Shown: positions 41,686-52,512, counted from the stretch's first letter. The stretch: DNA of 64,000 nt from Coriobacteriaceae bacterium (GCA_902364645.1 CABJEP010000004.1:96617-160616), one strand, 5' to 3'. Notes: generated by a model from the sequence alone, not told the origin. Made by a program: numbers and translations.

Positions 41686-42729
41686 TTAAAGCTCGACGGT
41701 CACCGAAGCGGGATCCTCCCCTACCAGCTCGGCCAGCATGGGGAGTGCCGCGGTGAGCGTCTCGAGAATCGTTCCGTTGTTAGAGAAACCAGCGGCCGCG
41801 GGATGCCCGCCACCGCCAAAAGCAGCAGCGATCTCGGAAACATTGAGGTCGCCCTTGGAGCGCAGGTTGCCGCGTACCTTGGTATCGCCCTCAATGCCCT
41901 TCAGGAACAGGCAGACCTCCACACCCATCACCGAACGCACCACATCGACCAAGCCGTCGCACTCGTCCGAAGTAACGCCGCAGGCCTCGAGGTCGCTCTG
42001 GTACGCATAGCTATATGCCACGCGACCGTGCGCCACCGTCTTAATGCGGCCCATAACGATGGACTTGAGATGCAAGAACTCTACGCGCATGCTCTGGTAG
42101 ACCTCGAGCGCAACGCGCGCCGGATCGGCACCGTGCGCGACCAGGCGCGAGGCAGCGTGAAACGCAGCGGCATCGGCGTTTTGATACTGAAAACGACCGG
42201 TATCGGTCACCAGGCCGCACAACAGGCAGGTCGCGACACCATCGCGAGCCACAATGCCGCAATTGTCCAAAAAGCGGTCGATGATCATGGCACAGGCCGC
42301 GGCATCGACGCACCTCAGGCTCAGCTCGGCAAATTCCTCGCGCGCCGGGTGGTGATCGAAGCACACCACATGCGACGAGCGGCGGAGCACCTCGGCGGAG
42401 TTGTTCAGACGCTCGACGACCGGCACGTCCACCGAGATGAACAGGTCCGGATTGCCGGTATACGCAGATGCCGGTACCAGGCGATCGGAGCCTTCCATAA
42501 AGCGGTAGATGCGCGGAACCGGATCATCGTCTGCCAGCAGCAGCGCAATGTCCTTGTTGGGGAAAAACTTCATGAGCGAAAGGCCCAGACCCAACACGGA
42601 GCCCAGGGCGTCGCCATCGGGAGACGTATGTCCCGAAATCGCAATGGAGGACGCACCCTCGATGAGCTCAAGGATGCGTCGCTGAATATCTGCAGACTCG
42701 CACGATGCAAGGTCGGCGGAATTACTCAT
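41686..42729 (-). CDS. nrnA: Bifunctional oligoribonuclease and PAP phosphatase NrnA (DHH/DHHA1)
   Basis: A 347-aa DHH phosphoesterase that degrades short RNA and 3'-phosphoadenosine 5'-phosphate. Motifs: SGHTSPDGDALGSVLG (motif I), the DHH motif in VVCFDHHPAREEF and the DHHA1 glycine loop FGGGGHPAAAGF. It overlaps rbfA by eight bases and lies before truB, a frequent order. Confidence 0.93.
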   Translation of the reverse strand: MSNSADLASCESADIQRRILELIEGASSIAISGHTSPDGDALGSVLGLGLSLMKFFPNKDIALLLADDDPVPRIYRFMEGSDRLVPASAYTGNPDLFISVDVPVVERLNNSAEVLRRSSHVVCFDHHPAREEFAELSLRCVDAAACAMIIDRFLDNCGIVARDGVATCLLCGLVTDTGRFQYQNADAAAFHAASRLVAHGADPARVALEVYQSMRVEFLHLKSIVMGRIKTVAHGRVAYSYAYQSDLEACGVTSDECDGLVDVVRSVMGVEVCLFLKGIEGDTKVRGNLRSKGDLNVSEIAAAFGGGGHPAAAGFSNNGTILETLTAALPMLAELVGEDPASVTVEL

Positions 42730-43132
42730 CTAAAGCTGCCTCCTGGGCGGCATCCGCAATTGGATAGCCGTCCTCGTCCTTTTCGATCGCAAGCGTGGCG
42801 GGAACGTTTTCCAGCGCACGCGTGATGCGCTCGGCCTCATCGGTCGAGCGATCGATGCGAAAATCGAGCTCGGGCGTGACGCGCCAATCGAGCGAGCGGG
42901 CCAGCAGGCTACGGATGCGGCCCTTGGCGCTGGCGAGCGCCTCCATGACCTCGTCGTAGCGGCTCGCGTCGCACGACACATACACACGCGCGAACGAACG
43001 GTCCACCGCGACCTCGACCGCGGTCAGGGTGACCAGGTCGAGACGCGGATCGGAAACCTCAAAGAGCAGGATATGCCCGAGCTTCTCGCGAAGCTGCTCG
43101 CCCAAACGGCGGGTTGCCTGCGTTTGCTTCAT
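42722..43132 (-). CDS. rbfA: Ribosome-binding factor A
   Basis: A 136-aa KH-fold protein needed for maturation of the 16S rRNA 5' end. Visible are RRLGEQLREKLGHILLFEV, SDPRLDLVTLTAVEVAVD and PELDFRIDRSTDEAERI. It lies between infB and nrnA with an 11-base gap to infB. Confidence 0.93.
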   Translation of the reverse strand: MKQTQATRRLGEQLREKLGHILLFEVSDPRLDLVTLTAVEVAVDRSFARVYVSCDASRYDEVMEALASAKGRIRSLLARSLDWRVTPELDFRIDRSTDEAERITRALENVPATLAIEKDEDGYPIADAAQEAALDE

Positions 43133-43143
43133 AGCGCTACCCC

Positions 43144-45858
43144 CTACTCGGTACGGGCAACCTGGTCGATGCGGTAGCCCTCAATGGTGTCGCCAGGCTT
43201 GATGTCCTGGAAGTTCTCCAGGCCAATACCGCCCTCGGAGCCGCTCTTGAGGCTCTTGGCCTCGTCCTTGTAGTGGCGCATCGAGGCGATTTTACCGTTG
43301 AAGACCACGATGCCGTCGCGCACCAGGCGCACGGAATCGGTCGCGGCGATCTCGCCCTCTTCGACGCGGACACCGGCGGCGATACCGACCTTGGGCACCT
43401 TGAAGGTGTCCAGAACGGTCGCGGTACCCGTGGAGACCTCGACCTCGGTGGGCTTGAGCATGCCGATACGGGCTGCGTCGAGGTCCTCGAGGCACTTGTA
43501 GATGACGTCGTAGCAACGGATCTCGACGCCCTCGCGCTCGGCGGCGGAGCGGGCCTTGCCGTCGGGACGGACGCCAAAGCCGATGATGATGGCGTTGGAG
43601 GCGTCGGCCAGGACGACGTCGGTCTCGTTGATGGCACCGACTGCGGAGTGGATCGTGTTGATGCGCACCTCGGACTGATCCATCTTGTCGAGGGAGTCCT
43701 GAAGGGCCTCGATGGAGCCCTGAACGTCGGCCTTGATGATCAGGTTGAGCTCCTTGACCTCGGCGTCGGCGATGGTCTCGAAGAGGTTCTCGAGCGTCAC
43801 GTGCTTCACGCGGCTCTGCTCCTCGATGCGGGCCTTGAGCGAACGCTCGTCGGCCAGGGCGCGAGCCTCGCGCTCGTCCTCGAACACGCGGAACTCGTCG
43901 CCGGCGTTGGGTACGGACTGCAGGCCCAGGATCTCGACGGCGTCGGAGGGGCCGGCCTCGGTGACGGCGTTGCCCTTAGGATCGAGCATGGCGCGGACGC
44001 GGCCGTAGGTAAGGCCGGCGACCAGCGTGTCGCCCACGTGCAGGGTACCGCGGGTCACGAGCACCGTAGCAACCGAGCCGCGGCCCTTGTCGAGCTTAGC
44101 CTCGAGGACGTTACCGGAGGCAAAGGTGTCGGGGTTGGCCTTGAGCTCGAGCACGTCGGCCTGGAGCAGCACGGTCTCGAGCAGATCGTCGATACCGATC
44201 TTCTGCTTGGCCGAGATGTTGACGAACATGTTCTGTCCGCCCCACTCCTCGGGGATGATGCCGTACTCGGTGAGCTCCTGGCGCACGCGGTCGGGGTTGG
44301 CGCCCGGCTTATCAATCTTGTTGACGGCGACGACGATGGGAACGCCGGCGGCCTTGGCGTGGTTGATCGACTCGATGGTCTGGGGCATGACGCCGTCGTC
44401 GGCGGCGACGATCAGGATGACGATGTCGGTCACCTTGGCGCCACGGGCACGCATGGCCGTAAAGGTGGCGTGACCCGGGGTATCGATGAAGGTGATCTTG
44501 CGGTCGTTGATCATGACCTGCGAAGCGCCGATGGCCTGCGTAATGCCGCCCGCCTCGCCGGCAGCCACGCCGGTGTGACGGATGGCGTCGAGCAACGACG
44601 TCTTGCCGTGGTCGACGTGGCCCATGACGGTAACGACCGGGGCGCGCGGCTTAAGGTCGGCGGGATCGTCGTAGAACGAGAAGGTGTTCTCCTCCTCGGG
44701 GGTGATGATCTTGATCTGACGACCCAGGTCGTCGGCGACGAGCTCGACGAGGTCGTCGGACATGGACTGCGTCATGGTAAGCGGCGTACCCAGCAGGAAC
44801 AGGCGCTTGATGATGTCGTTGGCCGGAACGTCGAGCGCCTCGGCAAGCTCCTGGACGGTAACGCCCTGGGAGACCTTGATGGCGTCGAGCTCCTCGGGGT
44901 TCACGCCCTGGGCCAGCGCCTCCTCTATCTTGCGCTCCTCCTGAGCCTTGGCTGCCTCGCGCTCGCGCTTCTCCTTGCGTTTCTTGCGGCGACCGGTGGA
45001 CTCGCGAGAGGCCTCCTCGACGGCAGCACGAGCCTCCTCGAGCACCTTCTCGCGGCTGTACTCCTCGGCCTCGCGAGCCATGCGGCTGTAGTGGTCCTCT
45101 TCGTTGCTGTGACCGCCCTTGCGCTTCTTGCCCTTGCCCTGCTTGTCGGGGTTGGGGAAGTCCATGCCGGCAGCGACGTTGTTGCTGGCGTTGGTGCGAT
45201 GGCTGTGCGGACGGCTCTCGGAGGCGTTGCGCTCGGAGTTGTTGTCGGAGGCGTTGCGATCGTTACGACGGCCACCGCGGCGGTCGTTGTTGCCGCCACG
45301 ACGGTTACCGCGCTCGGCAGCGCGCTCGGCCTTGGCCTTCTGCTCGGCGTCCTTCTTCTCCTTGAGCACGGTCTCCTGTGCGGCGATCTGGTCGAGCAGA
45401 GAGCGGAAACGCGAACCGGAGTCGGAAGCGGGAACGGCGCGGCGCTGGGCCTCGCGGGCAGCCTCCTCCTTCTCGCGGGCAAGGCGCTCCTGCTCGGCCT
45501 TCTTCTTGGCCTCGGCCTCGGCACGGGCGGCCTCCTCGGCAGCCTGGGCGGCGGCGAACTGACGGCGCTCCTCCTCGCGTGCCTTCTCGGCGGCGATGCG
45601 CTCGCGCTCGGCCTCGGCAGCGCGTGCTGCCTCCTCGGCGGCAGCGGCCTGCTCCTCGGCCTGCTTGGCGGCCTCGACTTCCTGGGCGCGGGCCTCGATC
45701 ACCGAGGCGAGCTGCTTGCGGACCATGGCGACGTAAGCGTCCTCCAGGGCGGAGGAAGCGGACTTAGCGGGAATCTTCATTTCGGCGAGATGACCCATCA
45801 GTTCCTTAGAGGTCATGCCGAACTCTTTGGCCAGGGTGGACACACGGACTTTTGCCAT
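43144..45858 (-). CDS. infB: Translation initiation factor IF-2
   Basis: A 904-aa GTPase bringing fMet-tRNA to the ribosome. The N-terminal IF2_N domain ([19 protein letters not shown]) is followed by a long Ala/Glu/Arg-rich helical stretch (about 60-330) and then by the G domain with [29 protein letters not shown] and NKIDKPGAN. Two beta-barrel domains complete it. It lies 91 bases downstream of nusA; that gap holds no ylxR-like gene. Confidence 0.97.
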   Translation of the reverse strand: MAKVRVSTLAKEFGMTSKELMGHLAEMKIPAKSASSALEDAYVAMVRKQLASVIEARAQEVEAAKQAEEQAAAAEEAARAAEAERERIAAEKAREEERRQFAAAQAAEEAARAEAEAKKKAEQERLAREKEEAAREAQRRAVPASDSGSRFRSLLDQIAAQETVLKEKKDAEQKAKAERAAERGNRRGGNNDRRGGRRNDRNASDNNSERNASESRPHSHRTNASNNVAAGMDFPNPDKQGKGKKRKGGHSNEEDHYSRMAREAEEYSREKVLEEARAAVEEASRESTGRRKKRKEKREREAAKAQEERKIEEALAQGVNPEELDAIKVSQGVTVQELAEALDVPANDIIKRLFLLGTPLTMTQSMSDDLVELVADDLGRQIKIITPEEENTFSFYDDPADLKPRAPVVTVMGHVDHGKTSLLDAIRHTGVAAGEAGGITQAIGASQVMINDRKITFIDTPGHATFTAMRARGAKVTDIVILIVAADDGVMPQTIESINHAKAAGVPIVVAVNKIDKPGANPDRVRQELTEYGIIPEEWGGQNMFVNISAKQKIGIDDLLETVLLQADVLELKANPDTFASGNVLEAKLDKGRGSVATVLVTRGTLHVGDTLVAGLTYGRVRAMLDPKGNAVTEAGPSDAVEILGLQSVPNAGDEFRVFEDEREARALADERSLKARIEEQSRVKHVTLENLFETIADAEVKELNLIIKADVQGSIEALQDSLDKMDQSEVRINTIHSAVGAINETDVVLADASNAIIIGFGVRPDGKARSAAEREGVEIRCYDVIYKCLEDLDAARIGMLKPTEVEVSTGTATVLDTFKVPKVGIAAGVRVEEGEIAATDSVRLVRDGIVVFNGKIASMRHYKDEAKSLKSGSEGGIGLENFQDIKPGDTIEGYRIDQVARTE

Positions 45859-45949
45859 ATGACTTCACCTACCCTTTCTGGCACCTTGGGTGCCTAGAGA
45901 CTGAACGAGCGTGGGGTATGCGCTGGGACCTGCCCGGCGCGACCGCGCG

Positions 45950-47197
45950 CTAGATCAGGTCCTCCGCATCATCGAAGGCGTCGGTGTCGTGGACACCGCA
46001 GAAACGGGAGCCGGGACGGGCCTGGTTGCGGCACTGGATGCCGTCCTCGGACACGAACTCGCAGCGACGGACGTCCTCGTCCTCCTCGTCACCGATCAGG
46101 TCGGCGGCGGGCTCCTCGTGAACGGGAACGTTCTTAAGGATGTCGGCGGCAAGGGTCTCGGACTTGATGTCGATATGCCAACCGGTCAGGCGCGCGGCGA
46201 GGCGGGCGTTCTGGCCCTCCTTGCCGATGGCGAGGGACAGCTGGTCGTCGGGCACGATAACGCCGGCGTAGGCCTTCTCCTCGTCGATAAGGACGCGGGT
46301 GACCTTAGCAGGCGACAGGGCGTTGGCGACATAGACGGCCGGATCGGCATCCCACAGGATGACGTCGACGCGCTCGCCACGGAGCTCGCCCACGACGGCG
46401 CGAACACGGCTGCCCTTGGGGCCGACGCAGGCGCCAACGGGATCCAGGCGATCGTCGAGCGAGTGGACGGCGACCTTGGAGCGCTGGCCGGGCTCGCGGG
46501 CGATCGACTTGATCTGGACGGTGCCCTCATAGATCTCGGGCACCTCCTGCTCAAACAGACGACGCATGAGCTCGGGGTGGGTACGGGAGATGACAATCGG
46601 CGGACGGCTGTGCTCGCCACGAACCGGCTGCAGGTTGGAGTTGGGGTCGCGAACGTCGATGATCACGGCCTTGATGTGCTGATTGTGTAGATAGCGCTCG
46701 CCCATCGGACGCTCGTTGCGCTCGTTCTCGTAACGGCGCTGGTCGAAGTGCGGAAGCTCGGCCTCGACGCCCTCGCGGATCTTGACGATCGTGAAGTCGG
46801 GCGTGGACTGCAGCACGGTACCGCTGATGAGGTCACCGATGCGGCCAGCGAACTCCTCGTAGATCTGCTCGCGGGCGGAGTTGCGCACGATGGCGTTGAT
46901 CTCGGCCTTGGCGTGCTGGGCGGCGATGCGGCTCGTGTTCTTGGGGGTGACGTCGATCTCCTCGAACTCGGTGAAGTTGCCTTCCTCGTCCATGGAATCG
47001 TCGATCGGCTCCAGGCGGTAGACGTAGATCTTGCCGGTGGTGCGGTCGATGGTCACCTTGGCGCCCCACTCAAGATGCAGGATCTCGGCATAGCTCTTGG
47101 CGAGCGACTGCTCCAGGCGGTCGATCAGGTAGAGCTGGTCGATGTGCCTTTCCTGGCAAAGCTCCATCAGGGCGGTCATCATGTCGGATGCTGCCAT
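45950..47197 (-). CDS. nusA: Transcription termination/antitermination factor NusA with C-terminal Cys/His extension
   Basis: A 415-aa NusA: N-terminal RNAP-binding domain, S1 domain ([20 protein letters not shown]), then two KH domains ([20 protein letters not shown] and [20 protein letters not shown]). Beyond the normal end there is an acidic linker and a motif with spacing C-x9-C-x10-C-x2-H ([11 protein letters not shown], then FCGVHD), which resembles a small zinc-binding module. The usual ylxR gene is missing downstream. The start lies one base after the rimP stop, with AAGGAAAG as ribosome site. Confidence 0.96.
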   Translation of the reverse strand: MAASDMMTALMELCQERHIDQLYLIDRLEQSLAKSYAEILHLEWGAKVTIDRTTGKIYVYRLEPIDDSMDEEGNFTEFEEIDVTPKNTSRIAAQHAKAEINAIVRNSAREQIYEEFAGRIGDLISGTVLQSTPDFTIVKIREGVEAELPHFDQRRYENERNERPMGERYLHNQHIKAVIIDVRDPNSNLQPVRGEHSRPPIVISRTHPELMRRLFEQEVPEIYEGTVQIKSIAREPGQRSKVAVHSLDDRLDPVGACVGPKGSRVRAVVGELRGERVDVILWDADPAVYVANALSPAKVTRVLIDEEKAYAGVIVPDDQLSLAIGKEGQNARLAARLTGWHIDIKSETLAADILKNVPVHEEPAADLIGDEEDEDVRRCEFVSEDGIQCRNQARPGSRFCGVHDTDAFDDAEDLI

Positions 47198-47198
47198 C

Positions 47199-47693
47199 TT
47201 ACTTTCCTTCCTTCGCGGGCTTGAAGTCGTAGGTGGGCTTCAACTTGCACTTTTTAACATCGCAGAATTCGAGGGTGACGGACTCGCCGTCCTCGAGCTC
47301 GAGGGTCACGTTCGTCTCGGTAGCGGCGGCAATCTTGCCGGCGTACTTGCGACGGCCCTCGGTGGCGGTGGAGGTGAGCTCGCAGTTCTCGCCCACAAAG
47401 CGGGCAAAGTCACGCGGGCGGCGCAGCGGGCGCGCCATACCCGGGCTCGACACCTCGAGCGTATAGCTCGAAGAGATGGGGTCGAGCTCCTCAATCACAT
47501 CGCCGACCCATTTGGTGTTGGCCGTGACGTCATTGAGCGACAGGCTCTGGCCCTCGGCACCCTCGATACGCACGCGCACGCAGGGGGCCTTGGTGGCACC
47601 CACGAGCTCAACGTCGACAATGTCGACATCGTGCTGGGGAGCAACGGCCTCGAGCGCGTCGATGATCGCCTGCTCGGTCTTGGTCTTGACCAT
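47199..47693 (-). CDS. rimP: Ribosome maturation factor RimP
   Basis: A 164-aa protein for 30S subunit maturation. The N-terminal domain (DIVDVELVGATKAPCVRVRI) and the central SSYTLEVSSPGMARPLR are diagnostic. GGAGGTG lies seven bases before ATG 47693; the longer frame covers this site and the upstream hairpin. It heads the rimP-nusA-infB-rbfA operon. Confidence 0.94.
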   Translation of the reverse strand: MVKTKTEQAIIDALEAVAPQHDVDIVDVELVGATKAPCVRVRIEGAEGQSLSLNDVTANTKWVGDVIEELDPISSSYTLEVSSPGMARPLRRPRDFARFVGENCELTSTATEGRRKYAGKIAAATETNVTLELEDGESVTLEFCDVKKCKLKPTYDFKPAKEGK

Positions 47694-47716
47694 TGCGGCA
47701 CCTCCATCCATACAAA

Positions 47717-47746
47717 AAAGAAGCGGGGCCGAAACCCCACTTCTTT
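47717..47746 (-). promoter_or_regulatory. Terminator-shaped hairpin in the rimP leader, possible attenuator
   Basis: On the minus strand AAAGAAGTGGGG, loop TTTCGG, then CCCCGCTTCTTT with a T run (47719-47714). It falls between the predicted promoter and the ribosome site of rimP, so it can only terminate transcripts of the rimP operon itself or read-through from leuS. Confidence 0.6.
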
Positions 47747-47771
47747 CAATTACAACTTCATTTGCAAGCAA

Positions 47772-47800
47772 ACTATACCAATACCTGCACAAACGTGCAA
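47772..47800 (-). promoter_or_regulatory. Sigma-70 promoter of the rimP-nusA-infB operon
   Basis: On the minus strand TTGCAC (47795-47800), exactly 17 bases, TATAGT (47772-47777). It is the best-matching promoter noticed in the window. The leader to ATG 47693 would be about 70 nt. Confidence 0.75.
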
Positions 47801-47885
47801 CCACAACACAAACCCGCAGGTCAGCGTGAGCACAGGTTCTCCACAAGAAATGGGTAATTGGGTGTTGTCGCAAGTGTCCTTAACC

Positions 47886-47926
47886 AAAAAGAGGGGCGAC
47901 TCCCTACGGAATCGTCCCTCGCTTTT
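47886..47926. terminator. Terminator downstream of leuS
   Basis: AAAAAGAGGGGCGA (47886-47899) pairs with TCGTCCCTCGCTTTTT (to 47926) with one bulge. A/T ends suit both strands. Confidence 0.75.
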
Positions 47927-47950
47927 TGATGTCAGCTATACGCGCAGCGC

Positions 47951-50527
47951 TTACTTGACCACCAGGTTAACCAGCTTGCCGGGCACGCAGATGGCCTTGA
48001 CGACCGTCTTGCCCTCAAGCCACTTGGCAACGGCGGCCTCGGCGGCAGCCTGCATCTCCTCGTTGGAGGCGTCGCGGGCGACGTCGATGCGGCCACGGAC
48101 CTTGCCAAGCACCTGTACGACAATCTGCACCGTGTCCTCGATGGACTCGGCCAGGTCAAACTCGGGCCAGGCGGCGGTGTAGGCGTTGCCCTCACAGCCG
48201 AGCGCCTCATGCCACAGCTCATCGGCCCAGAACGGGCAGATGGGGGCAAGGACGCTCACGATATCCTTGGCCACGCCGTAGCACAGGGCCTTGTCACGGG
48301 AAGCGCCCTCAGTAGCGTTGAGGTAGGCGCTCGCGGCATTGACGAGTTCCATGACGGCCGAGATCGCGGTGTTGAACTGGCCGCGGTCGAAGTCCTCGGT
48401 GCACTTGGCGATGGTGCGATGGCGCTCGCGGTAGAGCTTCATCGCTGTCTCGTCGAGCGCGGACTTGTCAAAGGCCACGTTGGCGTCACCGGACTGGACG
48501 AGCTGCCACACGATACGCCAGGCGCGCTTAATGAAGCGGTTAGCGCCCTCGACGGCCTTGGGATCCCAGTCGAAGTCCTTCTCGGGCGGGGCGATAAACA
48601 GGATCGCCAGACGCATGGTGTCGGCACCGTAGGGCTCAATGACCGAACTCGGGGGCACGACGTTGCCCTTGGACTTGGACATGGTGTCGCCGTTCTCGTC
48701 CTTGACCATGCCCTGGCACAGCAGGTTGGTGAAGGGTTCGTCAACGCTCAGCAGGCCCAGGTCGCGCAGCGCCTTGGTAAAGAAGCGACTGTAGAGCAGG
48801 TGCAAAATGGCGTGCTCGATGCCGCCGATGTAGTTATCGACGGGCATCCAACGATCGGCGGCCTCACGGGAGAAGGGCAGCTCGGTGTTGTGCGGGTCGG
48901 TATAGCGCAGGTAATACCAGCTGGAGCAGGTGAAGGTGTCCATGGTATCGGTCTCGCGCTTGGCCGGGCGACCACAGACCGGGCAGGTGGTCTCGTAGAA
49001 CTCCTTGCACTCGGCGAGGGTCTCGCCGGCACCCAGGTCCAGGTTCTCGGGCAGCGTCACCGGCAGCTGGTCCTCGGGCACGGGCACGATGCCGCAGTGC
49101 TCGCAGTGGATGGCCGGGATGGGGTTGCCCCAGTAACGCTGACGGCTGATGAGCCAGTCGCGCAGGCGGAACTCGACCTTGCGACGGCCGCAGCCCATGG
49201 CCTCGAGGTCGGCCACGATGGCAGCCTCGCCCTCAGAGTGCTTGCCGCCGCGCATGCCGGTGTACTTGCCCGACTGGACGAGCGTGCCCTCGGCAGCGTG
49301 GGCGCAATCCCAGTCGACGTTCTCGGCATGGAAGGTGTCGATGGTCTCGCCGCTAGCCTCGACGGCAGCGCGATCCTCATCGTCCAGGATGATCGGCACG
49401 ATCGGCAGGTCGTACTTGCGGGCGAACTCAAAGTCGCGCTGGTCGCCGCAGGGAACGGCCATGACGGCACCGGTGCCGTAGTCGGCTACGACGTAGTCGG
49501 CAACCCACACGGGGATCTTCTCGCCGTTGACGGGGTTCACCACGTAGCGGCCCGTAAAGGCGCCGTGCTTCTCGAGGGTACCCTGGGCGCGCTCGACGGC
49601 AGAGATATGCTTGGAGTCCTCGACGATCTTGGTGACGGCCTCCTCGTACTGAGTGCCCTCGACGAGCTCGTGCAGACGAGCGTACTCGGGAGACAGGACA
49701 AAGAAGGAAACGCCAAAGAGCGTGTCGGCGCGCGTGGTGAAGACGGTGATCTTGCCCTCGTCGCCTTCGATGGGCTCGCCATCGGCGTCGCACAGGGTAA
49801 AGTCGACCTCGGCGCCCTCGGAGCGGCCGATCCAGTTGGCCTGCATCTGCTTGACGCGCTCGGGCCAGCCGGGGAGCTTCTCCAGGTCATCGAGCAGCTC
49901 CTGGGAGTAGTCGGTGATCTTGTAGTACCACTGCTCGAGGTCACGCTTCTCGGGCTCGGTGCCGCAACGCCAGCACTTGCCCTCGGTTACCTGCTCGTTG
50001 GCCAAAACGGTCTTGCAGGTGGGGCACCAGTTGACCGGGTTCTTCTTGCGGTAGACCAGACCCTTTTCCCACATCTTTTCAAAGATCCACTGACCCCAAC
50101 GATAGTAGTCGGGGCTGCAGGTCTTAACGGTACGATCCAGATCGTAGGAGAAGCCCATGCGCCTCATCGTGGCGAGCGCCTGGTCCATGTTCTTATACGT
50201 CCAGGCGGCAGCCTGCGTATTGTGCTTGATGGCAGCGTTCTCGGCGGGCAGGCCAAAGGCGTCAAAGCCGATGGGGTGCAGCACGTCAAAGCCGCGCATA
50301 CGGGCCTGACGGGCCATGGCATCGCCGATGGTGTAGTTGCGCGCGTGGCCCATGTGCAGGTCGCCCGACGGATACGGGAACATCTCGAGCACGTACTTCT
50401 TGGGCTTGCTGTCGTCAGTGTCCACGGCAAAGAGGTTGGAGTCCTCCCAGGCCTTCATCCACTTGGACTCAATGGCCTGTGCGTCGTAGGCAGGAATCTC
50501 GTCCTTATGATCTGTGCAATCGCACAT
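47951..50527 (-). CDS. leuS: Leucyl-tRNA synthetase
   Basis: An 858-aa class I synthetase. HIGH-type motif [12 protein letters not shown], a zinc site with CPTCKTV...CWRCG, the CP1 editing domain, KMSKS variant MSKSKGNVV and the C-terminal [11 protein letters not shown] are seen. The start at ATG 50527 (MCDCTDHKD) is backed by AAAGGAG; the frame runs open into the palindromic leader. No T-box core is visible upstream, unlike ileS; instead a 118-bp palindrome occupies the leader. Confidence 0.97.
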   Translation of the reverse strand: MCDCTDHKDEIPAYDAQAIESKWMKAWEDSNLFAVDTDDSKPKKYVLEMFPYPSGDLHMGHARNYTIGDAMARQARMRGFDVLHPIGFDAFGLPAENAAIKHNTQAAAWTYKNMDQALATMRRMGFSYDLDRTVKTCSPDYYRWGQWIFEKMWEKGLVYRKKNPVNWCPTCKTVLANEQVTEGKCWRCGTEPEKRDLEQWYYKITDYSQELLDDLEKLPGWPERVKQMQANWIGRSEGAEVDFTLCDADGEPIEGDEGKITVFTTRADTLFGVSFFVLSPEYARLHELVEGTQYEEAVTKIVEDSKHISAVERAQGTLEKHGAFTGRYVVNPVNGEKIPVWVADYVVADYGTGAVMAVPCGDQRDFEFARKYDLPIVPIILDDEDRAAVEASGETIDTFHAENVDWDCAHAAEGTLVQSGKYTGMRGGKHSEGEAAIVADLEAMGCGRRKVEFRLRDWLISRQRYWGNPIPAIHCEHCGIVPVPEDQLPVTLPENLDLGAGETLAECKEFYETTCPVCGRPAKRETDTMDTFTCSSWYYLRYTDPHNTELPFSREAADRWMPVDNYIGGIEHAILHLLYSRFFTKALRDLGLLSVDEPFTNLLCQGMVKDENGDTMSKSKGNVVPPSSVIEPYGADTMRLAILFIAPPEKDFDWDPKAVEGANRFIKRAWRIVWQLVQSGDANVAFDKSALDETAMKLYRERHRTIAKCTEDFDRGQFNTAISAVMELVNAASAYLNATEGASRDKALCYGVAKDIVSVLAPICPFWADELWHEALGCEGNAYTAAWPEFDLAESIEDTVQIVVQVLGKVRGRIDVARDASNEEMQAAAEAAVAKWLEGKTVVKAICVPGKLVNLVVK

Positions 50528-50553
50528 ATCAGCTCCTTTGTTAGCTGGGTTGG

Positions 50554-50671
50554 GGCGGGGCGTTCTTACCTTTACTCGCTGCTGCGGACAGTCCTGCTCG
50601 CACGAAGAGCACATTAAGTGCTCTTCGGCTCGTGCGGAACTTGCAGCGAGCAAAGGTAAGAACGCCCCGCC
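50554..50671. repeat. 118-bp near-perfect palindrome in the leuS leader
   Basis: Outer arms of 29 bases (50554-50582 and 50643-50671) pair at 28 of 29 positions, beginning GGCGGGGCGTTCTTACC. Inside, GAAGAGCAC pairs with GTGCTCTTC around ATTAA, with an adjoining CGCAC/GTGCG pairing after a 5-base bulge. It ends 27 bases before the leuS ATG, so the leuS mRNA would carry a long hairpin. Confidence 0.7.
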
Positions 50672-50706
50672 ACATCGTTAACTCGCATGATGATAGCAAA
50701 TACGAC

Positions 50707-50741
50707 AAGCGAGATGCCTGCGACTTGCAGGCATCTCGCTT
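50707..50741. terminator. Perfect hairpin between the IMP dehydrogenase gene and leuS
   Basis: AAGCGAGATGCCTGC (50707-50721) pairs perfectly with 50727-50741 around a 5-base loop. Likely terminator, although the T run on the minus strand is short. Confidence 0.6.
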
Positions 50742-50801
50742 TATCTAAATAACGTGGTTGATACTCAACCTTTATTTGTGACCCGTCCTAGCATTGACGG
50801 G

Positions 50802-50895
50802 TTTTCCAAGTGCCGCAGTTTGGGCCGAAAGAGGAGCGACGCGTACTTTGGTACGCGAGCGACGGTTTGAGGTCCAAGGTGCGGTGCTTGGGAAA
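50802..50895. repeat. 94-bp imperfect inverted repeat in the 3' region of the IMP dehydrogenase gene
   Basis: TTTTCCAAGTGCCGCA (50802-50817) pairs imperfectly with 50880-50895, continuing with TGGGCC/GGTCCA; a central GCGTAC-TTTG-GTACGC hairpin forms the tip. It begins five bases after the gene's stop. Confidence 0.5.
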
Positions 50896-50900
50896 GCCGC

Positions 50901-52412
50901 TTATCGATAAGACACAGACTGCTGGGAGTCCTTGACGACAACGTCGTGGGCTCCGCCTTCGACGATGGAGGTGGAGCTGACCAGCGTCAGGCGTGCCTTT
51001 TCCTGGAGCTCGGGGATCGAGAGGGCGCCGCAGTTGCACATCGTGGACTTAACCTTGTAAAGCGTGCCGCCCACGCCGTCCTTGAGGGAGCCGGCGTACG
51101 GGACGTAGGAGTCGACACCCTCGACGAAGCTGAGCTTCGCGGCACCGCCCAGGTCGTAGCGCTGCCAGTTGCGGGCGCGCGCGGAACCCTCGCCCCAGTA
51201 CTCCTTCATGTACTGGCCATTAACGTTAACGCGCTCGGTCGGGCTCTCGTCGAAGCGGGCGAAGTAGCGGCCCAGCATCATAAAGTCGGCACCCATGGCA
51301 AGAGCAAGCGTCATGTGGTAGTCGTAGACGATACCGCCGTCGGAGCACACGGGCACGTAGACGCCGGTCTCCTCGTAGTACTCGTCGCGAGCGCGGCAGA
51401 CATCGATCAGCGCGGTGGCCTGACCACGGCCGATACCCTTGGTCTCACGGGTGATGCAGATGGAACCGCCGCCGATACCGACCTTGATGAAGTCGGCACC
51501 GCAGTCTGCCAAAAAGCGGAAGCCCTCGGCGTCGACGACGTTACCGGCACCGACCTTGACATCCTCGCCGTAGTTGGCGCGGATCCACTCGATGGTGCGC
51601 TTCTGCCACTCGCTGAAGCCCTCGGAAGAGTCGATGCACAGGACATCGGCGCCGGCCTCGATGAGCAGCGGCACGCGCTCGGCATAGTCGCGGGTGTTGA
51701 TACCGGCGCCGACCATGTAGCGCTTATCGCCGTCGAGCAGCTCGTTGGGGTTGGTCTTATGGCTGTCGTAGTCCTTGCGGAAGACGATGCCCATGAGGTG
51801 ATCGTTGTCGTCGACGATCGGCAGGGCGTTGAGCTTGTTGTCCCAGATCACGTCGTTGGCAACCTTGAGGCTGATGTTCTTGTCGCCCACGATGAGCTGC
51901 TCACGCGGGGTCATGAACTCGGAGACCTTCTTCTGGTGATCATCGCGGCTGGGGCGATAGTCACGGCTGGTGACGATACCCACGAGCTTGCCCTTGGGGG
52001 TGCCATCGTCGGTAACCGGCATGGTGGAGTGACCGGTCTTCTCCTTGAGGGCGATAACCTGCTCCATGGTCATGTCGGGGGTCAGCGTGGAATCGGACTG
52101 CACAAAACCGGCCTTGTGATCCTTAACGGCCTTGACCATAGCGGCCTCGGACTCGGGGGTCTGGGAACCGTAAATGAAGGACAGGCCACCCTCGGTAGCG
52201 AGCGCGACACCCATGTCGACGCCCGAGACGGACTGCATGATGGCGGAAACCATGGGGATGTTCAGGGTGATTGCCGGCTTCTCACCGCGCTTAAAGCGGG
52301 TCAGCGGCGTCTTAAGAGAGACGTTGTTGGGGATGCACTGCGAGGACGAGTAGCCAGGGACCAGCAGATACTCCGAAAACGTGTGGGACTCACCGGGAAA
52401 GAACGTAGCCAT
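50901..52412 (-). CDS. guaB: IMP dehydrogenase, resembling parabasalid-type enzymes
   Basis: A 503-aa IMPDH converting IMP to XMP. The TIM barrel is interrupted by a CBS pair (about residues 95-215). The catalytic loop reads [20 protein letters not shown], with the reactive Cys, rather than the common GIGPGSICTTR form. The flap region [19 protein letters not shown] and the C-terminal [15 protein letters not shown] also follow the type I recall from Tritrichomonas foetus IMPDH; that similarity is from memory and untested. AAAGGAG precedes the ATG. Confidence 0.93.
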   Translation of the reverse strand: MATFFPGESHTFSEYLLVPGYSSSQCIPNNVSLKTPLTRFKRGEKPAITLNIPMVSAIMQSVSGVDMGVALATEGGLSFIYGSQTPESEAAMVKAVKDHKAGFVQSDSTLTPDMTMEQVIALKEKTGHSTMPVTDDGTPKGKLVGIVTSRDYRPSRDDHQKKVSEFMTPREQLIVGDKNISLKVANDVIWDNKLNALPIVDDNDHLMGIVFRKDYDSHKTNPNELLDGDKRYMVGAGINTRDYAERVPLLIEAGADVLCIDSSEGFSEWQKRTIEWIRANYGEDVKVGAGNVVDAEGFRFLADCGADFIKVGIGGGSICITRETKGIGRGQATALIDVCRARDEYYEETGVYVPVCSDGGIVYDYHMTLALAMGADFMMLGRYFARFDESPTERVNVNGQYMKEYWGEGSARARNWQRYDLGGAAKLSFVEGVDSYVPYAGSLKDGVGGTLYKVKSTMCNCGALSIPELQEKARLTLVSSTSIVEGGAHDVVVKDSQQSVSYR

Positions 52413-52512
52413 GTTTCTCCTTTTTCCATGCGACCGGTCGGCTGCAGGCCTCGTAGGACCCAGCCCAACCTTGGGCGCCCAATACTGGGGAAGTATCTTA
52501 ACGCACTTTGAC

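Noticed and set aside
43273..45897. Plus-strand frame of 874 codons opposite infB
   Set aside because: Low-complexity Leu/Gly/Val/Asp product mirroring infB codons; a GC-rich antisense shadow. Similar long shadows at 6822-8915, 48209-50617, 33952-35607, 31533-33098 and 614-2266 were rejected for the same reason.
50528..50750. T-box upstream of leuS
   Set aside because: No GGGTGG core, no Stem I AGAGAG signature and no leucine specifier could be found; the region is a palindrome instead.
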